From positions 1 to 45,715 of the forward strand of contig MGAN01000009.1 of the NCBI GenBank assembly GCA_001789745.1: DNA of 45,715 nt, written 5' to 3'. Below, piece by piece: positions 43,305 to 45,715 of the stretch (position 1 is its first letter; each line of letters starts with the position of its first letter). The stretch comes from Candidatus Roizmanbacteria bacterium RIFCSPLOWO2_01_FULL_40_13 (GTDB taxonomy: Bacteria; Patescibacteriota; Microgenomatia; UBA1406; GWC2-37-13). The translations under genes were made by a program, and so were the position numbers. The notes below the pieces were generated by a model that saw nothing but the letters and a program-made list of their open reading frames with translations, ran no database searches and was not told the origin of the DNA.

Positions 43305-43784
43305 ATGGCAAAAGCCGTGATTTTCGATAAAGACGGAGTAATTGTCGAAACGCGGAAGCTTCACTTTGAAAAATGGAAAAAGACTTTTGAAAAATATAAT
43401 AAAAGTTTTAATGAAAAAATTTTAAATGAACTGATGGGTCGCATTCCTCTTGCGCTCGCAACCTCTTCGAGATTAGAGTCAATGAATTTGGTTTTAGATA
43501 AATTTAAACTCCGCTCCTATTTTAAGGTATTAGTCAATGCTTATGACGTTAAATCTGCAAAGCCTGACCCTGAGATTTATTTATCAACTGCCAAGAAATT
43601 AAAAGTTAAACCCAACGATTGTGCAGTTTTTGAAGATTCTTATTCCGGTGTAGAAGCGGCTAAACGGGCAGGAATGAAAATTATTTTAGTTATGACCTCA
43701 CTAACTCAAAAAGAAATTCCGAATGCCAATCTGGCAATTAAAGACTTTATTAAAATAAACGTGGCAGACGTGAAAATGATATAA
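43305..43784 (+). CDS. HAD-family phosphatase (beta-PGM-like) missing most of its cap domain
   Basis: 159 residues versus about 215-220 for the family. The core motifs are intact: FDKDG (7-11, nucleophile Asp8 and Asp10), LALATSS, SAKPDPEIY (Lys) and VFEDSYSGVEAAKRAGM. Between NELMGR and IPLALATSS about 50-60 residues of the helical cap are absent, in frame. It starts 3 bases after the phosphomannomutase stop, so a sugar-phosphate role is probable. Whether it is active without a cap is open. Confidence 0.8.
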   Translation: MAKAVIFDKDGVIVETRKLHFEKWKKTFEKYNKSFNEKILNELMGRIPLALATSSRLESMNLVLDKFKLRSYFKVLVNAYDVKSAKPDPEIYLSTAKKLKVKPNDCAVFEDSYSGVEAAKRAGMKIILVMTSLTQKEIPNANLAIKDFIKINVADVKMI

Positions 43785-43794
43785 TAATTTCGGT

Positions 43795-45417
43795 ATGGAT
43801 AAAAAAATAAAAAGCAGCGATGAGACGATCCAACTTTCAAAATTCACTCAAGCTTTGCTGGCTTCGTTAAAATCAATAAAGATAAAACCTCAGCCTGACG
43901 AATTATCAAAAATCGCAGTCTCTCAAACCGTGTCGTTTCTGGCTTTAGTCTATGAAAAAGTCAGAAATGCAGTCGAATTTCGCGAAGAACACTTAATTCT
44001 TAGAGCCGCTATTGAAAGAATACTGAAAAGAAGGCTTTCCTTAAATCCGGAAGGTAAAGGTGAAGCTGAAAATTTAATCAGAGAACTTCTTTGGGCTCGC
44101 TACTTTGATAACGAAAGTCTGGGAAGCCAAGACATCGCAAAAATCCAATTAATTATTGGTGTTTATTTATCGATTAGGGGATATCTTACAACCGGAAAAA
44201 ATCCCGATGAACAGCAATTCTTACGTCAATACTTATACGATCTTATCACCTGTGAAATAGAAGAAACTCTAAAGCCCGAAGCAACCGTCAGAAATTCCAG
44301 TTTTACCTTTTATATTTTTCAGGTCTTACGCAACAAGATAAAACTCGGAGGTCTAAGCGAAGAACAACGCGATGCTTATTTTTTGGCGGCAATTGAAAAA
44401 GCCTATAGAAAAAGTGATAAAGCATATCAAAGATATCACCTGTTCGCAACTTTTTATAAGCGGTTACAGGAATATTCTCAGTTGGAAGTTCAGGAGTTTT
44501 CAACTAAACTGCCTGAAATTTTTCAAAAGATAGATAAGATTATAAAAAGTCCTTATGTTGATAATTTAGCCCGTTTTTGCAAGAAGCAGATACCTCCACT
44601 TCTCATCTTATTTGAGGTTTTAATTAAAAAGCCAATCGAATCCGCAACAATACTTCAAAATAAAAGTAAACTTTGGAGCGAAGTGGATTACACCTGCCGG
44701 GAAAAATATCAACATGTTGGCTCCAGGCTTAAGACTCTTGCCGTCAAAGCCTTTATCTATATTTTTTTGACCAAGATGATTCTGGCATTAGTCCTCGAAT
44801 TTCCGGCATCATTATATTTTTATAAGGAGGTTAACAGCTTCGCGATAATTGTCAATACGATTTTTCCTCCTTTGCTGATGTTGTTTATAGTCTTGTTTTT
44901 TCGCACTCCGGGAGTTGAGAACAGCAAAAGAATCCAGCAAAGGATAATCGAAGTAATCGACGCAGATAAAAGCTTCGAGAATCAAATCTCTTATATTCCT
45001 AGGAAAGCCAGGATTAGACGGCCCATTCTGGTTTTCGGATTTACAGTTTTCTACTCTCTGACTTTTCTTATAACCTTATTTTTGATCTATGAAGTGCTGT
45101 CTTTGCTGAAGTTTAATTTAATCAGCCAAACGATATTTATATTTTTTGTCAGCGTAGTCACATTTTTTTCCTACCGCATCAAGCAGATTGTCAATGAATA
45201 CCGACTTTCGGAAAAAGAGTCCGTACTCGCCCCAATCGGGGATTTTTTCTTTATGCCGATTCTTTCACTGGGCAAATTTTTCAGCACTGAGATAGCCAGG
45301 CTGAATTTTTTTATTTTTATATTCGATTTCCTAATTGAAGCTCCCTTCAAGTTGGTCTTTGAGGTCGTCGAAGAATGGATCTCCTTTGTCAGGCAGAGAA
45401 AAGAAGAGATTATTTAA
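43795..45417 (+). CDS. 540-residue membrane protein of unknown function
   Basis: I do not recognise it. The first 300 residues are soluble and helical with many charged residues (RAAIERILKRRLSLNPEGKG, EEQRDAYFLAAIEKAYRKSD), then about four membrane segments (near 318-345, 350-375, 410-437, 445-465) and an amphipathic C-terminus (IARLNFFIFIFDFLIEAPFKLVFEV). No signal peptide or catalytic motif was noticed. It starts 10 bases after the HAD gene and may share its operon. Confidence 0.75.
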   Translation: MDKKIKSSDETIQLSKFTQALLASLKSIKIKPQPDELSKIAVSQTVSFLALVYEKVRNAVEFREEHLILRAAIERILKRRLSLNPEGKGEAENLIRELLWARYFDNESLGSQDIAKIQLIIGVYLSIRGYLTTGKNPDEQQFLRQYLYDLITCEIEETLKPEATVRNSSFTFYIFQVLRNKIKLGGLSEEQRDAYFLAAIEKAYRKSDKAYQRYHLFATFYKRLQEYSQLEVQEFSTKLPEIFQKIDKIIKSPYVDNLARFCKKQIPPLLILFEVLIKKPIESATILQNKSKLWSEVDYTCREKYQHVGSRLKTLAVKAFIYIFLTKMILALVLEFPASLYFYKEVNSFAIIVNTIFPPLLMLFIVLFFRTPGVENSKRIQQRIIEVIDADKSFENQISYIPRKARIRRPILVFGFTVFYSLTFLITLFLIYEVLSLLKFNLISQTIFIFFVSVVTFFSYRIKQIVNEYRLSEKESVLAPIGDFFFMPILSLGKFFSTEIARLNFFIFIFDFLIEAPFKLVFEVVEEWISFVRQRKEEII

Positions 45418-45420
45418 AAT

Positions 45421-45612
45421 TCATCTGATTTTTTTTGATTTTGTACGTTTAGAATCCCTGCGGTATGCTTCTATTACCTGATCTACCGCAAGGTCGAAAG
45501 CAGCAGCGCCGACCCCATAAGCCAGCAAAGCAATGCTAGCAGCTAAAAACCACGGTCTAAGTCTATCGTAAAATAATTTTTTTGTCTCAAGAGATACTTT
45601 TTTTTCAGTCAT
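45421..45612 (-). CDS. Small membrane protein of unknown function
   Basis: 63 residues with one hydrophobic segment (PWFLAASIALLAYGVGAAAFDLAV) between a charged N-terminus and a very basic tail (RRDSKRTKSKKIR). It converges with the 540-residue gene, 3 bases apart. Codon pattern looks normal and the frame is clean, but no homology is known to me. Confidence 0.5.
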   Translation of the reverse strand: MTEKKVSLETKKLFYDRLRPWFLAASIALLAYGVGAAAFDLAVDQVIEAYRRDSKRTKSKKIR

Positions 45613-45641
45613 ATTTTACTATAATGCTCTCGATTTCCTTT

Positions 45642-45662
45642 TTTGTGGACACCGTCCACAAA
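45642..45662. repeat. 9-bp inverted repeat near the right edge
   Basis: TTTGTGGAC and GTCCACAAA flank ACC, about 30 bases upstream of the small membrane protein start. The absence of a T-run on either side favours an operator over a terminator. Confidence 0.55.
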
Positions 45663-45715
45663 CTAGTTGGTGAAAATAATTTATCTACTTGTAATGATAG
45701 CATAAAATAGGTCAA

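Noticed and set aside
43305-43784. Frameshift explaining the short HAD gene
   Set aside because: The reading frame continues cleanly on both sides of the missing cap segment, so an in-frame deletion fits better.

Overview
This 45.7-kb window is AT-rich, tightly packed bacterial DNA. It looks like Candidate Phyla Radiation (Patescibacteria), most likely Microgenomates-like. That placement is inference. It rests on a 16S rRNA gene with a large AT-rich insert and changes in the 530 loop, a very short EF-Ts, monoderm-style type IV pilus genes with no secretin, tRNAs without encoded CCA, many 4-base ATGA start/stop overlaps, and intergenic palindromic repeats. TGA is used as a stop, so this is not genetic code 25.

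Layout. Positions 1-10.7 kb are almost all on the minus strand: a cut DHH-type phosphoesterase, proS, a cytidylate-kinase-like P-loop protein, site-2 protease rseP, frr, tsf, rpsB, galU, a small membrane-anchored Ig-like protein, tmk, and a membrane-anchored two-AAA Clp-type ATPase. Divergent from it, 10.8-15.2 kb is a compact plus-strand operon: a PP-loop ATP-pyrophosphatase-like protein, two different D-Ala-D-Ala-ligase-like ATP-grasp proteins and a thioredoxin-reductase-like flavoprotein. This is the best candidate in the window for an undescribed pathway. Positions 15.2-18 kb hold a GT4 glycosyltransferase, a TylF-like methyltransferase, tRNA-Val(TAC), tRNA-Ile(GAT) and an isochorismatase-like hydrolase. 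Positions 18-22.5 kb hold a GNAT-like protein, a soluble MgtE-N/CBS protein paired with an Nramp-related transporter, and a DUF62 (SAM hydrolase-type) protein.

A 16S rRNA gene (minus, about 22625-24294) follows, with no 23S rRNA, 5S rRNA or spacer tRNA behind it. Upstream of it are an MreB-like actin and a divergent Wzy/O-antigen-ligase-like membrane protein with TPR-like repeats.

Positions 27.7-39.1 kb are a type IV pilus region. PilB, PilT, PilC and two pilins are on the minus strand. On the plus strand, after a DNA polymerase III delta-prime-like gene, come six pilin-like genes and PilM, PilN and PilO. The remainder holds rpsP, rnc, nusB and rpmF (minus), then a holA-like gene, a phosphomannomutase, a HAD hydrolase lacking its cap domain, a 540-residue membrane protein of unknown function and a small membrane protein.

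Regulation. At least seven genes have a -10-like hexamer only 5-6 bases before the start codon, which suggests leaderless transcripts. The anti-Shine-Dalgarno sequence of the 16S is nevertheless intact. At least four copies of a GTCAT...ATGAC palindromic element sit between genes.
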